Positions 1 through 13,800 of a DNA stretch of 64,000 nt are shown in pieces. A model generated the notes under the pieces. The model worked only from the letters and a program-made list of their open reading frames with translations. It was not told the origin of the DNA and did not search any database. Each line of letters starts with the position of its first letter. Positions within the stretch are counted from its first letter, which is position 1. This DNA is from Metellina segmentata (lineage: Eukaryota > Arthropoda > Arachnida > Araneae > Tetragnathidae). Where the stretch lies: positions 118,602,738 to 118,666,737 of the forward strand of contig OX375881.1 in the NCBI GenBank assembly GCA_947359465.1, written 5' to 3'. Made by a program: the position numbers and the translations under genes.

Positions 1-746
1 TGTGATTAACTCCTGACAATTATTTGACGTTTTTCTGTTAGAAAATTATAGTCTTAAGTGTATAGTAGGTAGTAATCTATATAAGCAATAACCATGCAAA
101 TATTTCTCACTATCTGCGTTGCAATAGCAGTGTATGGAAACACATTAAAATTTTAAAACTCACGACTAAACAATCAAGTTCGAAAATAAAGACAAGTAAA
201 GAAACAAATTTTTTAAGTTTGAATGATAAGTTTATTAATTGATTGAAACATGCTATAGTAATTAAAAAAATATTTTCCATAGAAACACAAAAGTACTTAC
301 TCCATTACAACTAAAATATTGCAGGAATGAATCAGCCAGTTAATAGAATACTGACATCAAAACACCATCGATTAAAACTGAAATATCTGGAATGAAGTGT
401 CGTAATATCAATTGAAGGATAGATCTAACTACATTCAAGGTCACAAGATAGCGGAAACATTTTCTTAGACTTTTAAACTAAAAATTATCAACAAATTTCT
501 TACTTGAAATCCCTTAAATTTGAATGCATAACTCTCAGATTGGTTGTCTCGATAAGGTATCTCGTCATTAGTAAAATTTGATGTTGGAATGAAGTTGTAT
601 CTTTTTCAATCAGTGCCTGTCACTTCTGTCGCATGTAGTTAAAAAAACATGTATCCAGTTTTTTCTTTCAGAATTTTAACAAAAAAAATTAACAATATGT
701 GCTTAAAATTTTATCTCTGGATATGAAATGGCACATCTAGCTTTGC
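1..746. other. AT-rich non-coding, presumably ZC3H18 intron
   Basis: No convincing exon, repeat or promoter seen. Because exons of ZC3H18 must continue upstream, this is probably intron. Confidence 0.5.
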
Positions 747-1016
747 TAGGTAAGTACTTAATTAATGTTGCACTAGAGCAACAGAATGGGTTTTTGGCGA
801 CTGTCCATGATCATTTCCAAAGGGAACACCCGAGGGCAACACCACATAATTTTGAACCATGTTCAGATTGTGAGGTAACATCCAAGCTGGTGCCCCACTC
901 TCCAAACTTCCACTTCTCACCTACGGAAGGACATTAGAGGCCACAACAAATATAACATGGAGCAGCCTCCTTAGTACACCACAGTCATTGGTTAGATTTG
1001 AACTCGCCCCTCCAGT
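747..1016 (-). repeat. tRNA-derived SINE, inverted copy
   Basis: Reverse complement of the SINE seen best at 21206-21482. It carries the shared core (GGGGTGCCAGCTTGG-like, ...GGTTCAAAATTATG...) and, near 1000, the inverse of the tRNA B-box-like GAGTTCAAATC. It lies in a ZC3H18 intron. Confidence 0.75.
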
Positions 1017-1701
1017 TGTGTTTAGATACACTAGTTTCTTCAACTGTGACATTAATTAAACATTAACTATATCGTCAATTTAGAGTGAAACTCACTGAAA
1101 TTTTGTTGGAACCTTTCTGTTTAAATAAATAATAACTATGCATAAAAAAACACTCAAAATGTTTTGTAGTTTTGAATTTTTTTACCAAAAAACTAATAGT
1201 TAGCCTTTCAACTGCTGGGCAACAAAAAATTATTTTTGTCAGTACGGAAGTTTCTGCTTTTAGTTCAAGAAATACTTTAATTCTAGCAACTCTTTTCTTT
1301 TCACCCCTTTTTTTTTATATATACTAAACCCAAAAACAACATATGATTATTTGTCATTTTTTAATAAATAAAAATACTTGACAATATTTGTTGTTGTCGT
1401 GGATTATCTGAAAACACCAAATTTTTATGTGTTTATTTCTAACTAAAATTATCTTTCAAAAGCATTGTTTAAAAGATCCATCAAGCATTTAAATATATTT
1501 ATAATTGTAACTGAACTGTCCCATTTCTAGTGTGACATAAAACTAAAGGTATTATAGATGCCAACAATTGTGTTATTTCAAAGTGGCATATAGTGTTCTA
1601 GCTACATTTGTGATATAACTTTTGTATGCTTAACTGCATGGCTTAAAATATTTTTTTTGAAAACAATAAAGCTTTCATTTATGTGTTAAATTATTTTTCA
1701 G

Positions 1702-1821
1702 ATCGTGGATGTTGACAAAACAGTTGATGCGAAGTCCTCTGAATCTGAAGACGGACAGTGTGCAACCCCTGAAGAAAGTGCTCATGAAAAGGCAAATAGT
1801 TTTATTTTTAGAAATTATGAG
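1702..1821 (+). CDS. ZC3H18: ZC3H18 acidic-region exon (first visible, 3' end uncertain)
   Basis: Acceptor TTATTTTTCAG ends at 1701. The open frame reads an acidic Ser/Glu segment (IVDVDKTVDAKSSESEDG...) in phase 0. Two donors are possible. A GT donor after 1821 gives 40 codons but adds a hydrophobic SFIFRNYE tail. A GC donor after 1791 (AAG|GCAAAT) gives 30 purely acidic/polar codons. Both keep phase 0, so the frame does not decide. The GC site fits the protein character better, and a GC donor is also needed later in this gene. Confidence 0.6.
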
Positions 1822-4800
1822 GTATTTTAAGGTGTTGGAAAGTTTAGTACTTTCTCTTTAGAACCATGCCAGTAAACTTTGCAGTTTTACTTATTTCTTG
1901 GCCCTATTTGTTTCCCTACCATCTTTTTGGCAACATTTTAACTTTTTCCTTTGTTAGTGCAATTGGTACATATTTGTCACTTGGAATTATTCCAGTCTAC
2001 CATTGTTATTAATTGGAAGCTGTAATTCCCAGAATTCAATAGACGGTTAACTCTCAACACCCTAAATAAATTAATCGTACTGCAGTAACGAAAAGAATAA
2101 TGTGATCCAGGAAACCACATTTTTGTTCGGATACCTTTTCCTTCCCTGTACAAACGGAAGTTGCGTAACAGTTTCAGCTTCAAGTCACATTTAATTTCAT
2201 TACATGGTTATTCAAACAGTCTTTCTTTGTGAAGAATATTTCTTCCTTGGAGATATAACATTGCCACTTGGCAAATCCCAAATCATGAAATTCATTGCAC
2301 TAACAAGGGAATTCGATAAAATGGTGACATAACAAAGCGCCAAGAAATGGACAAAAGTGCCAAATTTGGGCCTAAGTTTATTGGTATGGTTATAGCGTAA
2401 ATGTACCGAAATTTCTCTCGAGAACTTTTAGTTTCCACTCAGATTAAGATCAAATTATAGTTGTGCCCATCTATGTATGGACTAAGCAAGTTCAGGGACA
2501 AAATAACAGTGATGGTCTACGATAGCAGTTATGAATAGTTTAAGTTAAAGTGATAGATTCATGGTCAAGTAGTATTCTTTTTGTTGTGGAGTCAGAATAA
2601 ATTATTCAGATATTTCTTTTTACTCGTTTTCAACATAAAAGTATAATTTCGCTCATCAAATCTTCATCACTGTGAACATATATCACAATTGGTGCACTCG
2701 CTGTTGATGTTGAAGGTTATGGCTCATTACCGACCTCTATGAGATAAATTTCATTTGATAATAAAACGTTTATGTCATCAGATATGCTATTTACATCAAA
2801 CTGAGCAGTGGATGAACTTGGCGCACTCGTATCAAGCATTTGTTCACCTTGAAGGTGCAACACACATACTTTCAAGAACTGCCTCTGGGCCTGTTGACAC
2901 TCAGCTTCCAATGTTCAGATCTTCTTGGATTCCCCTTCTCTCAATCTTTCTTCCTATTGAAATTTCTGTAATTTTTCTTGTGTTTATTACATTAGATTAA
3001 CATTTTATGTTTTGAAGAATGATTATATGACAATTATTTTTGTTGAAAATGTGTTATCTTAAGCTATGATATCTTGTGTTTATTATGCATATATTTGGAT
3101 ATATTTGCGAAATTTCCACACTTTGAAGTCTGATATCTAGACAAATATTTACATTTTACATCTATTATTATTTACAAAGCACAAAGAGATGAAACACATG
3201 ACATCTCAAACGCCATACTCACAATTTATTTAATGTGAGCAGCAGTGTGCATTTTTGTGGCTCGATTCGGTGCTGCGATTGCATTGGCCGATGACATCTG
3301 TACAAGATCAATGAACATTTATACCATTCTTTGTTTGATTCTCTTCTGACACGATATTGGTTATTTATGTATCATTTATATTTTTCAAGTTATTACATTT
3401 TTTGCTTTTTTGTGGCCTACAAAAGTTAATCGTGGTGCCCGGTTTTGAATGGTAAGACATGTTCTACGTCAAAACGATACAAGAAGTCACTAAACAGGCA
3501 TTTCATTGTCATTTTATGTTTTGAAGAATGATTATATGACAATTATTTTTGTTGAAAATGTGTTATCTTAAGCTATGATAGTACTCATTGAAATGACCGA
3601 TAGCAAAATTTTGACTTAATAGACTGCTTAAGAAGGGCATCCTGAAAATATGGAATTATAGCGGATTGTCATTATAACTAGCAAAGAAAATTACCAGAGA
3701 ATCTCACTTTGGATTTGCAGTCTTTCTGTGCACATTACACCTCTGGATTTCATTACACCTTGATAATGTTTCAGCATAATCCACAGATCTTCCTCCAAGT
3801 TTGAAGAGCAGTGCTCCTTGACATGTCAGGTTGCTCTTATTTGTCAAAATGTTCACCAAGTTTCTCCATAGTATATAGTCCCAGTGGAAAACAAAATTTA
3901 AGAACAATACAGTTGTCAGAAGTCGAATCAATCAGGGAAAGAAAATTTCCCTCAACAATAAACGTATTGAACCTGAGGTACTCAAATGACCTTTTCTTCT
4001 CCCTTGAGGTTTACTGTTTTCAGTAACTACTGGTGTTGCGCTCCCTTGACACCCAATAGATCTTCTCTTTTTTTTTTGCTTTCGTGATTCCCTCTTTCAC
4101 TGCATCTTTTTGCTTGATGTGATGTTGTCTTGTGCAGTGTGACCAAATAATGCCCTGTGCCATGAAACCTAAACATATCTGTACTTGGAAAACTCTTCAT
4201 TTTAATTTTCTTCTTTAGGATGGTTCAATAGAGGAAGGTGAAGATGAAGGTGTGTGTTCAGAGGTAAGTGGCAATAACTCTTCCATAAAAATCTCGGTTT
4301 TCAACCAGCGTGCCTTCCTGCGCTACGCAGCCTTCCTAGGAAAACATACCATATATTAATTAAATAAAGAATATGAAACAAAGGGTTGAATCAAATTAAG
4401 AAAACTAGAAATTACATCCTGAACGGAAATTTGCCAAATTGAATTTTGCGCCTGCCATAAAATGGCACTCGGTCGTTCTGATGCCACTGGCCGTAAAATT
4501 ATGGTAGAGCGAGACGGATGATGGGGCCTGCCACTCGTACTCTGTCCTGTGCCTCATTTCAATGGCCCTTCCTGGAACTTGGGTTTCTCGGAACTGCAGA
4601 TTCGTGTAAATTAACCATTACATAAATAGAATCCGGCTAGTCAATTTGGAGTCACTTATGGTAATTTTCAAAGTTTAAAAAAGTATTTCATGCATTGATA
4701 TTGCTCAATTTTCTAAAAATCTCTATCCCCTCTTCCCACCCCTGTATCTCTACTCTTAAGCACTGTTAATCGCCCTATGTGTTGCTCCAGTGCTGCATTA

Positions 4801-7800
4801 GTTATTAACTACCTACCTATGCATCATTAACTTGTAAAACTTGGTAGGCCTAAAGGGCTCTGCAAAAGAAATTGGTCTAAAAAAAAGTACACAAGTCAAA
4901 TAGTTTGGGAGAACCTGAAACTGTGGTTTTAACTAACATTTTATTTCTTGTGATTTGTTTTTGTACTTTTGACAAGTGTCTTGTCAAATAATTTCAAGTA
5001 CTATTATGAGTGTGTTTCTTGTTGCACAGTATCGTTAATAAATTGTTTCAAAAAGTTACTGGAGCCAAAGGGTAGGTAATTATTCTAATAGTAAATCAAA
5101 TAAAAATCATACCTATATTTTAAATAAGTGTGCCGTGAGAAAATAAAGGTTACAATTGCTGACTATAACTTTGTTTTTCTTTCAATCAAGGCTTGCATTT
5201 TTTTAAACTAGCCTTCTATTGAGAGCATTGTACATTTCACTGTAACAGAATGTAAAGTTAAAGATGGCTTTTGAACACTAAACATGTAAAGTTTTGTATC
5301 AGGGTATGCCAATGTCAATCAGCTTGATTTAATCATGGAAAAAACAAGTGATTTTTACTTAAAAATTCATTGACTTAAAGCAAAATTTAAAATTTCATTC
5401 TCTTTTCTGTATTTTGATTTTAATCTTTAAAAAACTTACCCAGTTATATTTCCTAATGCATTAACCTTTTGGCTACGACTATAGACATCTCTGGCCTGAC
5501 TTTCTGTGTTTCCCAGAGTTCATGCAACGATCGACAAAAGGGTCGGTCACCGACAGTTTGCAAACGATGATCGATGTCAGCAGTTACTTAAAAGGTAGGA
5601 ATATCACTGCACCGGCCGTTGTCTAAAGGTCAATGATATGCATCGTATCTGTTATTGTTTAACATAAATCAAAGCTATCTAAACACTACACCGATTTGCA
5701 TGTATCGCGTACAACACATTTAAACTTGTATCGGCAAATAATTAATCATAAAAATCTGATTTAAATCGAATAACCCCAATGTTCTTTTAATCATGATTTT
5801 TCGTACCCTGTTTTTTGTTTCATTTTATTTATTGAATTTGAAATTAAATCCATCTTTTACGTTCAAGGATGAAGATTTGGAAGAAGGCGAGATCAGCTCG
5901 GAAAAGAAGGAGAACTCCCAGTCTGCCGTTTGCAGGTTCTACCATCGCGGAATGTGCTATTACGGTAGCGCCTGCCGTTTTCTGCACCCCAACGACAAGA
6001 AAGGAAATTACAACATGTTCGACACAGTTCCTAGAGTCTACACGGAGTCGTATTCCACTATGGGGTCGAGCATAGGAATGAACCACCATCGAGTGAGTTG
6101 GAAGTATTTTGACACATATTCTGATGGCTTTTCCCTATTCGAATGAATGTTTCTTAATTACCTCAGGGCACCTCCTTTAAGTTTGTATATGGGTCATGTT
6201 ATCTTTTGTCTCTTCCCAAGTTATCTTTTCTATTCACATGGAGTTTTTACTGTATTTGGTAAAAACTGGGTTTGCGTCCCCTGAATACACCCGTCTTTTT
6301 CCGATTTCTTTCCGACGGCGTCGGTCACCCTGGAAGAGTAAAGGGCTAGCGACCACAGAGTATGACCGAAGACCTTCGTGCACGAAGAGGGCTGGTGCAT
6401 GTTAAATCTCTCATGGCCTTAAGTTGTGTGAAAGTTTGAAGAGTGGGGGTGCCAGTTCAGTCGATCTCTCTTCGTGCACGAAGAGGGCTGGTGCAGGTTA
6501 AATCTCTCATGGCCTTAAGTTGTGTGAAAGTTTGAAGAGTGGGGGTGCCGGTTCAGTCGATCTCTGACTTTAGCCAATAGCCCATTATGCTGCTCCAATG
6601 CAACGTTAATTAAATGCCTACCTACCTATCTTATTTCAACCAACTACTCTTCCTCGATCCCTCTTTTCCCTTTTGCGCTATTTTTGACTTGATCTTGTGT
6701 TTGACGCAGCTTGGCTAAGTATGGCCCCTGTGCCATGAAACCACAAAACCGACATTTCTGTTTACCCTATTTCAACAAAGTTTACCTACTGCCAAACTTT
6801 TCATTGAACTACTACTATGTTACTACTTATCATTGAATTTATTGTAAAGTGGGTATAATTTGATTTTCCAGCCCTGGTGGTCACAGCTGTTTATTTCAGG
6901 GCACCCAGAAGCAACTAAAAAGGCGACTAAAGCGACTGTTTTCAAGGCAAGGCGACTATGGTGACTGTTTTCAGAACATTAACATTGAAAATCATCAAAA
7001 GCAACTATTTTGGCAAAAAACTGGAACTATTTTCATTGCAAGGCGACTTTTTTTGGAAAATAACCGAAATATTAATGATTGTGTTGCGGTGAAGTGGCCA
7101 GAGTTAACTGTAGATATTTATACTTCCTTCAAAAAATTCTCAAGATAGGAAAATTTTAGAATGGTACAAGAAAAAAAATGCAAAAACAAAACCTTCGACA
7201 AACATACATCAACAATGGTTGACAATGTGACCAACTGCCGAAAGGCTATTAGCTCAATGGCCTGAAATTGTTGATTACTTTTTGGACTTCATTCCATCTA
7301 AACAGCCAACACTGATGCAGTCTGAGAAATACAAATGAATTTCAAGATATTTAAAATATACAGACATTAAAATTGAGTTACAATTTGTATTTGAAAGTGC
7401 TAAGCTATTTGAACCTTTTCCGAATTTTTTTTTTAAACATCAGCACCACTTATCCACATTTTATACGCCGAATTGAGGGTATTAATGATAAAACTTGGCG
7501 GCAGAATTTGTAAGGACACAAATGTGAATGAAGTTATTTCTACTGAGCAATTGTTGCCATAGCAAAGGTATATTGTCGGCAAAAAATCAGGGACTTGATC
7601 ATTGATCTAAAAAGTTCTGATCAAATTATGTGTAAACATTAAATGCAAGCACACTTATTTAGCAGCATTTAACTATCTTAAAAAAAAGCTTCATTGCGTA
7701 GTGGAAAATTCCTCTGAAAGTTTTAATGTTTACAACCAGTTGAAGTTTCTAAAGAAAGGAGTGTAAAGTATGCATGCAATATTGCAAGAGCCCTATCATT

Positions 7801-10800
7801 TCTTGATATTGATGAAGTAAAAGTAAGAGACGTGTGGCTTCTTTTGCAAACTGACTTTGTATCTCCCAAAGATGTAAAACACGTTAGAATTGACAACATA
7901 CGGAGAAGCAAAATCAAAGAAATAAATGCAATTGATGAAAAAAAAATATCCAAGTGTAACATCACTTCTGAAAAAGCTTGTCTTATTCTCAGTCATGGTA
8001 ATAGTGACGTTGAGAGAGGATTCTCGATTTCACAACGTATCCTCTCAGAAAAGAAGTCGAAGTCTGATAAAATGTTAAATGCCTGAATATCCAAGATGGA
8101 ATAAAGGAATTTGAGAATGTTTCGAAGATGTCGATAACCAAAAAGCTTTTGAGTATGGCATACACTTCTAAATCCTACTTCAAGTTTTGGAGGAGCAAAA
8201 GAAATTAAAGCAACAGAAAACAAAAGAAGATAGAGAGAAAGAAGAAAACTAGAATTGTTAGAAAAAGAATTACATGAGTGAAAATAAACAATTTCAAATA
8301 TGGAATCTATAGTAAAAGCTCTCTCCCAAGAGCAAAAGGCGATGCAGTCTTCAGCCGATTCGTTATTAAAGGAAGGGAATGACCACTTAAAAAAAACTAT
8401 AGAAAAGCAAGACCCCGTTCAAATGCGCATTGCTCAAGGAATGCTTTAAACAGCTGAACAAATTCGTCAAAAAGAGAAGGAGCAAGCAAGGAAAGCAAGT
8501 ACACTGAACAGTGTTCTTCAGAAAAGAAAATATAACCCCCCCCCCCTGTTGATCATCTTTCAAAAAATCGTAAATATTCTAAAAAAAATCACAATGAAAA
8601 ATGTACAGTGCTAATATAGTAGTAATATAGTGCTAATTTTGTATAATTGAGGAGACTATTTTGGCTACTATTTTTCACATATAAGGCAACTAAAGCGACT
8701 ATTTTCAAAGGTAAGAACCACTGGGAAGCCTGTTATTTTCTTGATGCAAAAATGTACTGAACTAGGGGGCCCGCCCCTTGCTCGCTAACGCTCACCAACT
8801 CCCGGAGGATTGCTTTGCAATCCTCGTTGTTTCGCTGTGCAAATCTTGCTCGCTTCAATGAAGACATGTCCTGGCAGAAGGGGTTGTTTACAAAATATGA
8901 TATTCCAAAAAAACATTTATTTTAGGAAAAACCCTTGTCTTTCTATTCTGAATTTTACTGAGCTGACATATTTGATAATTCTTACTTTAGAGCTTTTGAA
9001 CCACCCACTAAAACAAGAGAGTAATTCCCTTCAGTTATTTCCCGATAATGGTGGAAGAACTCAAATTAACGTTCGTTATATTTCTTTTGAGATTTGATTA
9101 ATACTATGTACATTTTCTCACGGCTATGCAAATTTTAGGCACAACTTGTCACGAAATCTTTCATACTATCAGGGCTTATAACACGTCACTTTTTTGACAT
9201 TTTGTCACCTTTTTCAGGTGTTTAAGTTCTTAAATTCTTCTTAGAAAAAACAATTTTTAGTGCACAGTTATTATTATTTTTTTAATCATTTTTTCCCCTT
9301 AAAAAAGCTGAATGTCAACCTAGTACATATATATTGTGTAATTTCATCTTGCTTTGGAACTTGTCCATGCTAGTTTCCTCCATGGCAGGTATGCCATTTG
9401 AGCGTCATTTTGAAGGGGATGACAATTCCCCTCCCCCTTCTGAATAATGCCTGTGTTTCTGCCAAAATCAAACCTTTTTTTATATTTAGTTTGAGACGAT
9501 CATAATGGGATGCTATGGCTGGCGCCTGCTGCTATAATATTGATTTCAGTTTGCAAAAAGAATTAGAGCCTCAAGTATCACCAAATAAGATAATCTTGCC
9601 ATCAAATAACAATAGCAACCCTCTAAATACAGAGCAGCAGAATATACAGAGTGTCCTAAAAGTTCCTGTACTGACAATTCGTGAATTTATTTTCTTGTAC
9701 ATTTGTTAATAATTACAAACTGAAAAACAATTATTTTTATACTAATGGTGAAAAGCACTTTTAACATAATGTAGGGAAAATATTGGATTTACATTTTTAA
9801 TAAATGTTCAAAATTTCCACTCTTTTCTCTTTGAGGCAACGCTGAAGTCGCTTGCGCATATGTTTAGAAATGCGTTTCAAGATGCTGGGAGTGACTTCTT
9901 GTATTTTTTTAATAATGACAATTTTCAGATCACCTATTGTTTGGTGATTATCTTCATAAACTTTGTTTCTTAAATATCCCCACAGAAAAAGCCAGGGATG
10001 CTCAGATCAGGGAACGAGGTAGCCAAAAATTTCTTGAGATGAGTCAGTTGCCAAAAAAATCTTGAAACATACCCATGGTTTCTTAACTTGTATGGCAGAT
10101 TGCAACGTCTTGTTGTAACCTAGTGTCTCGTTCATTCACTGCTAATAATGCAACAAATTGTTGAATAAGTTCTCTGTATACAGTGGTAGTGCTGATATTG
10201 ATCGTGGCTTCTCAGCCTCAGGAAAGAGCTTTGACAGGAGACAGCATCAATGTCAGAACGCACACTCAATGCATTGATGACAGTCAAAAGAAGCTTGGAA
10301 AATATTGACAATCCACCTTATTTGGTGCCGATTATATAAAAGCTAATGGATATGGGAAGGGTTGCATATAAAGCCTGCAATGCCTATTTAGAAGATATAA
10401 AACAGAAGGCACAAGAAAAATTATAGAGAAGGACAGGAAAGAAAAAGGAAGACTGGAAACAGAGATAAAAATTTTAAACAGCTGGCAAAGAAAAGAAAAG
10501 TGATAGAAGAAGCACGAAAACTTAAAATTATGCGTAAGGAAAAGGATGAGGCGTTGGACAGTGCTTCAAAATTATTAAAGGAAGCCAATGATAGGCTCAA
10601 GACGGCAATAAAAAATAAAGATTTTAAGGAAGCAGCACTTGCTCAGGCAATGATTGAAGGAGCAGCAAAAGTCTCAGATGATGCTTGTCAGCTTTAAAAA
10701 ATGCACACTCTTCTATTGAGAAGAAAAAGAAAAATAATTAATTTCAGACTTTTTCAATAAAAAAAAATGAGACATTATATCTTTGAAAGAAAAGGAAGAA

Positions 10801-13800
10801 ATTCTTCAAGCTGTCAAAAATGAACAACGTATTAAAAATCATGATTACAAAATATTTTATTTTTTTGTTAATATCATTTCAAAATAATATGCATTTTAAA
10901 TTAAAATAAAAAACCCTCCAAAGATAGGGGTGATTGATGAGTATCTTTTTCTTTTCTATCTTTACAGACGTGAATGTATTTGGCATTATTGTTATTTGTC
11001 ACTTTTTTTGGTTTGATTATTCACTTCTTGTTTTGATTAGGCGCTTTTTTGGGTTCAATTAGTCACTTTTGGCACTTTTTTACACTTCAAAACCTGTTTT
11101 AAGCCCTGTACTATTATTAAAATGGTTGCAATCTGTTGTACCATATTCCCACTCTCGTTTGCTTGATCCTGTATTCGCTTACTTGATCTCTCTCGACCAA
11201 GTTATTAGAGTTACTTAAAATGTTATTAGTAACTATCCATAGACTGTAATCTTTTAATTTTAACTTAAAATTTATTTGTTATCTTTTGAATAAATTCTAG
11301 TTTGTATTTTTAAAAACTTCATCATGTGTACTTTTATTAAATTAAGTTCATATCAGCCTAATAGAAGGTGATGGTTTATTTTAATTCACTGTGTGGATAC
11401 TCAAATTAATCTGAAAAAAATAGTAGTGCAATAAACTATAATTTTTTTTTTTTTTAATAAATTTTTTTTTATATAGCGCTGTAATTGAGGCGTGAGGCTT
11501 TGTGGTAAACAGACAATCATAGTGTTGCCAAAATGGAAAACAAATAGCGTCTTTTTTGTGTACCACATTGGATAATTATGTGCATAGATGGAATACAATA
11601 TTTTGGCAGAAAGTTTATTCTTTTCAATTAGTTATCCTTCTATTGTTTGCTTTTTTAATATTGCAAGATAGAACTGTAAAATATATTTTGTTTTCCTTCA
11701 TTAGCAAACCAAAACTGAAGTTGAAAAGTATTTCAGCTTCTTGTCTAAATTATAATGTGAGATTCATTTTGAAATGTTTTAGGAAAAGCAATGATCCCAG
11801 GTTTTCAAGGTTACTCAAAGATATCTCATCGAAATGCAGCCTAAACGAATTTAGAGTCAAGGCATTAATACAAAATTCCGTTTTTATTTCTCTTTATTTA
11901 TGACATATTTGACTTGTTTTTTAAAAAACTCCAATTGTGAGTATTAAAGTTTTGGATTATCGAATTTGAGCTTAAAAACTTTTCTAGAAACTAAGCTCTC
12001 TATGACTCGGACGAACGCCGCAAAATTCAATAGAAGGGGCTTAGAATCAGGGTTCTTATCAAGAAATTGGAATTTTTCTTAGAAATACAGTATATACAAC
12101 TCAATTTTCTTTAATAAAAAGAAAATTTTAATAGCACTATATAGGGATCTCTAATATTATAAAAAGAAGTGTTTGTCTGTTTGTTTTTTTCACGGCCGCA
12201 AAATCCTGATGATTCTATGGCACTTACAGCAATGAGATTTAACACACAGGTAGTCCAACTTTTTTACAATTTTTGGGTCGCTGCAAATTTTAAAATTCAA
12301 TCTAGAAGCTTTTTAAATGAATTTAAAAGTTTTATTCTCTATGTGGTTCTTCAAGCGCGTTTCTCCGGACATATGAAGAAACGACCGAATCTAGACTTTT
12401 TGTACCCACGTGACCTTGCTGTCAGCCTTTGTAATCATGCCTAATTTTTTTTCATCGTGGAGAACTCAGACAAGATTCTAAATTTATTTTTTGAGACAAG
12501 GAATGATTTTCAAGCAGAGGATAAAAAAATGTTTTAACTTTAGTAATGTAGTTATTTTTTCTATCTCCGAGACCGTTAAGATACAGTAAAAATTTCAACG
12601 GATTTGAAATCTGCAGAAAATTTTACACCAGAATAATACCTTACAGCATGGGCAACACTGGGCTAGCCACGCAGTGGCTAGTAGTATATATTATAACAAA
12701 TCAAATATATAATTGACATTTAATTTAAAAAGCAGAAAGTTTTTCTAAAAACCCTCAAAATTGTGAATTTTAGAAGCATTTGTGTTGTAAAAAAATGTGA
12801 GTGAATGATAATCATACCAAAGACAATTGCATGAGTAACCCTACTGTCGATTGCTTTGGCTTTTGTTTTAAATTTGGTGACGCTTCATGGCAAAATGACA
12901 ACAATTGGAGTGTTTTACTTAATTTTTGATGTGATAGAAGGCAAAGGTCGGCAATGCTTTCGACCACAGGCTCTTAAGCAAGCATTTGATCTTGCTCAGA
13001 CACTAAAAATGGTGTCAAAGCTATACTTGCCGTCTGATCCAAGTATAAATATTTTTGCAGCATCCTATACCGTTCCTACCAGCCCCGCCTGTTTATGCAG
13101 TTCAATCAGCATATGAAAGAGGCTTGAAGGAAAGTAAAGTAGTAAGTGAATGCTTCTGCATCCGGATGATTTAGTGTCCCTAAAAAAACTGTCTGAATCG
13201 CAGGTTCACCGACTGATAGTGTCAAAACATGGCCATACGTGAAATTTCTTCCAAAGTTCAAAATATCAAACCATTTGTATTACAACTTGTGATGAGCAGA
13301 ATCGAGTACTTATGATTATCGAATACTTGGTTTTCGAGTATCGAGTAAGTATTCGAATACGTATACAAAAACTATTAATCGATATTAAGAATCGGAGAAC
13401 TACGATATATTGCTATCATGTAAAAATTAATACCTAGTAATCATGTCCTTAGCATAATGGTTAGAGGACTTGAATTGCAACATATCGATTCACGGTTAGA
13501 ATCCACTGCTAGAGATATTTGGTTGGGTTTTTTATGCGAGTGGTAATTTTTGACAAGATTAAATCAAATTTATGATTTTTTATTTTTTTTCTTTCTTTTT
13601 GATTAAGCTGTGCTCCAAAAAGAAATTGTTTTTTTCACATAATTCAAATTTATCTAAATTATATTGAAACTTTTTTTTTCTTTTCCAAATGATTACTATA
13701 AATTTTAAAAAACTTTTTAAACATGAAAACTATTATTATTTCTATTTTTGAACATGTAAAAAACAATTGTATTTTAGAGAACAAAATTAATCCCATGTAC

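Larger units (their letters stand above)
1822..4064. other. ZC3H18 intron, mostly featureless
   Basis: AT-rich intron. The only clear structure is a 71-bp perfect direct repeat (listed). The antisense of 2717-2950 reads as a degenerate Gln/Glu-rich segment that could be transposon debris, but it is too short to call. Confidence 0.5.
9170..11108 (+). mobile_element. hAT-like DNA transposon (CAGG-ended family, copy 2) with nested mariner fragment
   Basis: Left end CAGGGCTTATAACA and right end the inverse of CAGGGCTTAAAACA, flanked by TACTAT on both sides. Subterminal GTCACTTTT words occur on both sides. The plus-strand transposase remnant occupies about 10180-10700, and a minus-strand mariner-type fragment interrupts it at 9657-10145. 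The same end type and C-terminal protein features occur at 6897-8732 and 41020-43559. Confidence 0.72.

Noticed and set aside
728..937. 69-codon frame MAHLALLGKYL...
   Set aside because: Translation of an inverted SINE; similar frames occur in other SINE copies at 53.7, 54.6 and 58.4 kb.
2717..2911. Antisense frame MEAECQQAQRQF...
   Set aside because: Might be the tail of a transposase with a charged helix, but too short and isolated to assign.
13441..13520. Possible tRNA gene
   Set aside because: A- and B-box-like words are present but the acceptor stem does not pair; better read as a SINE head.
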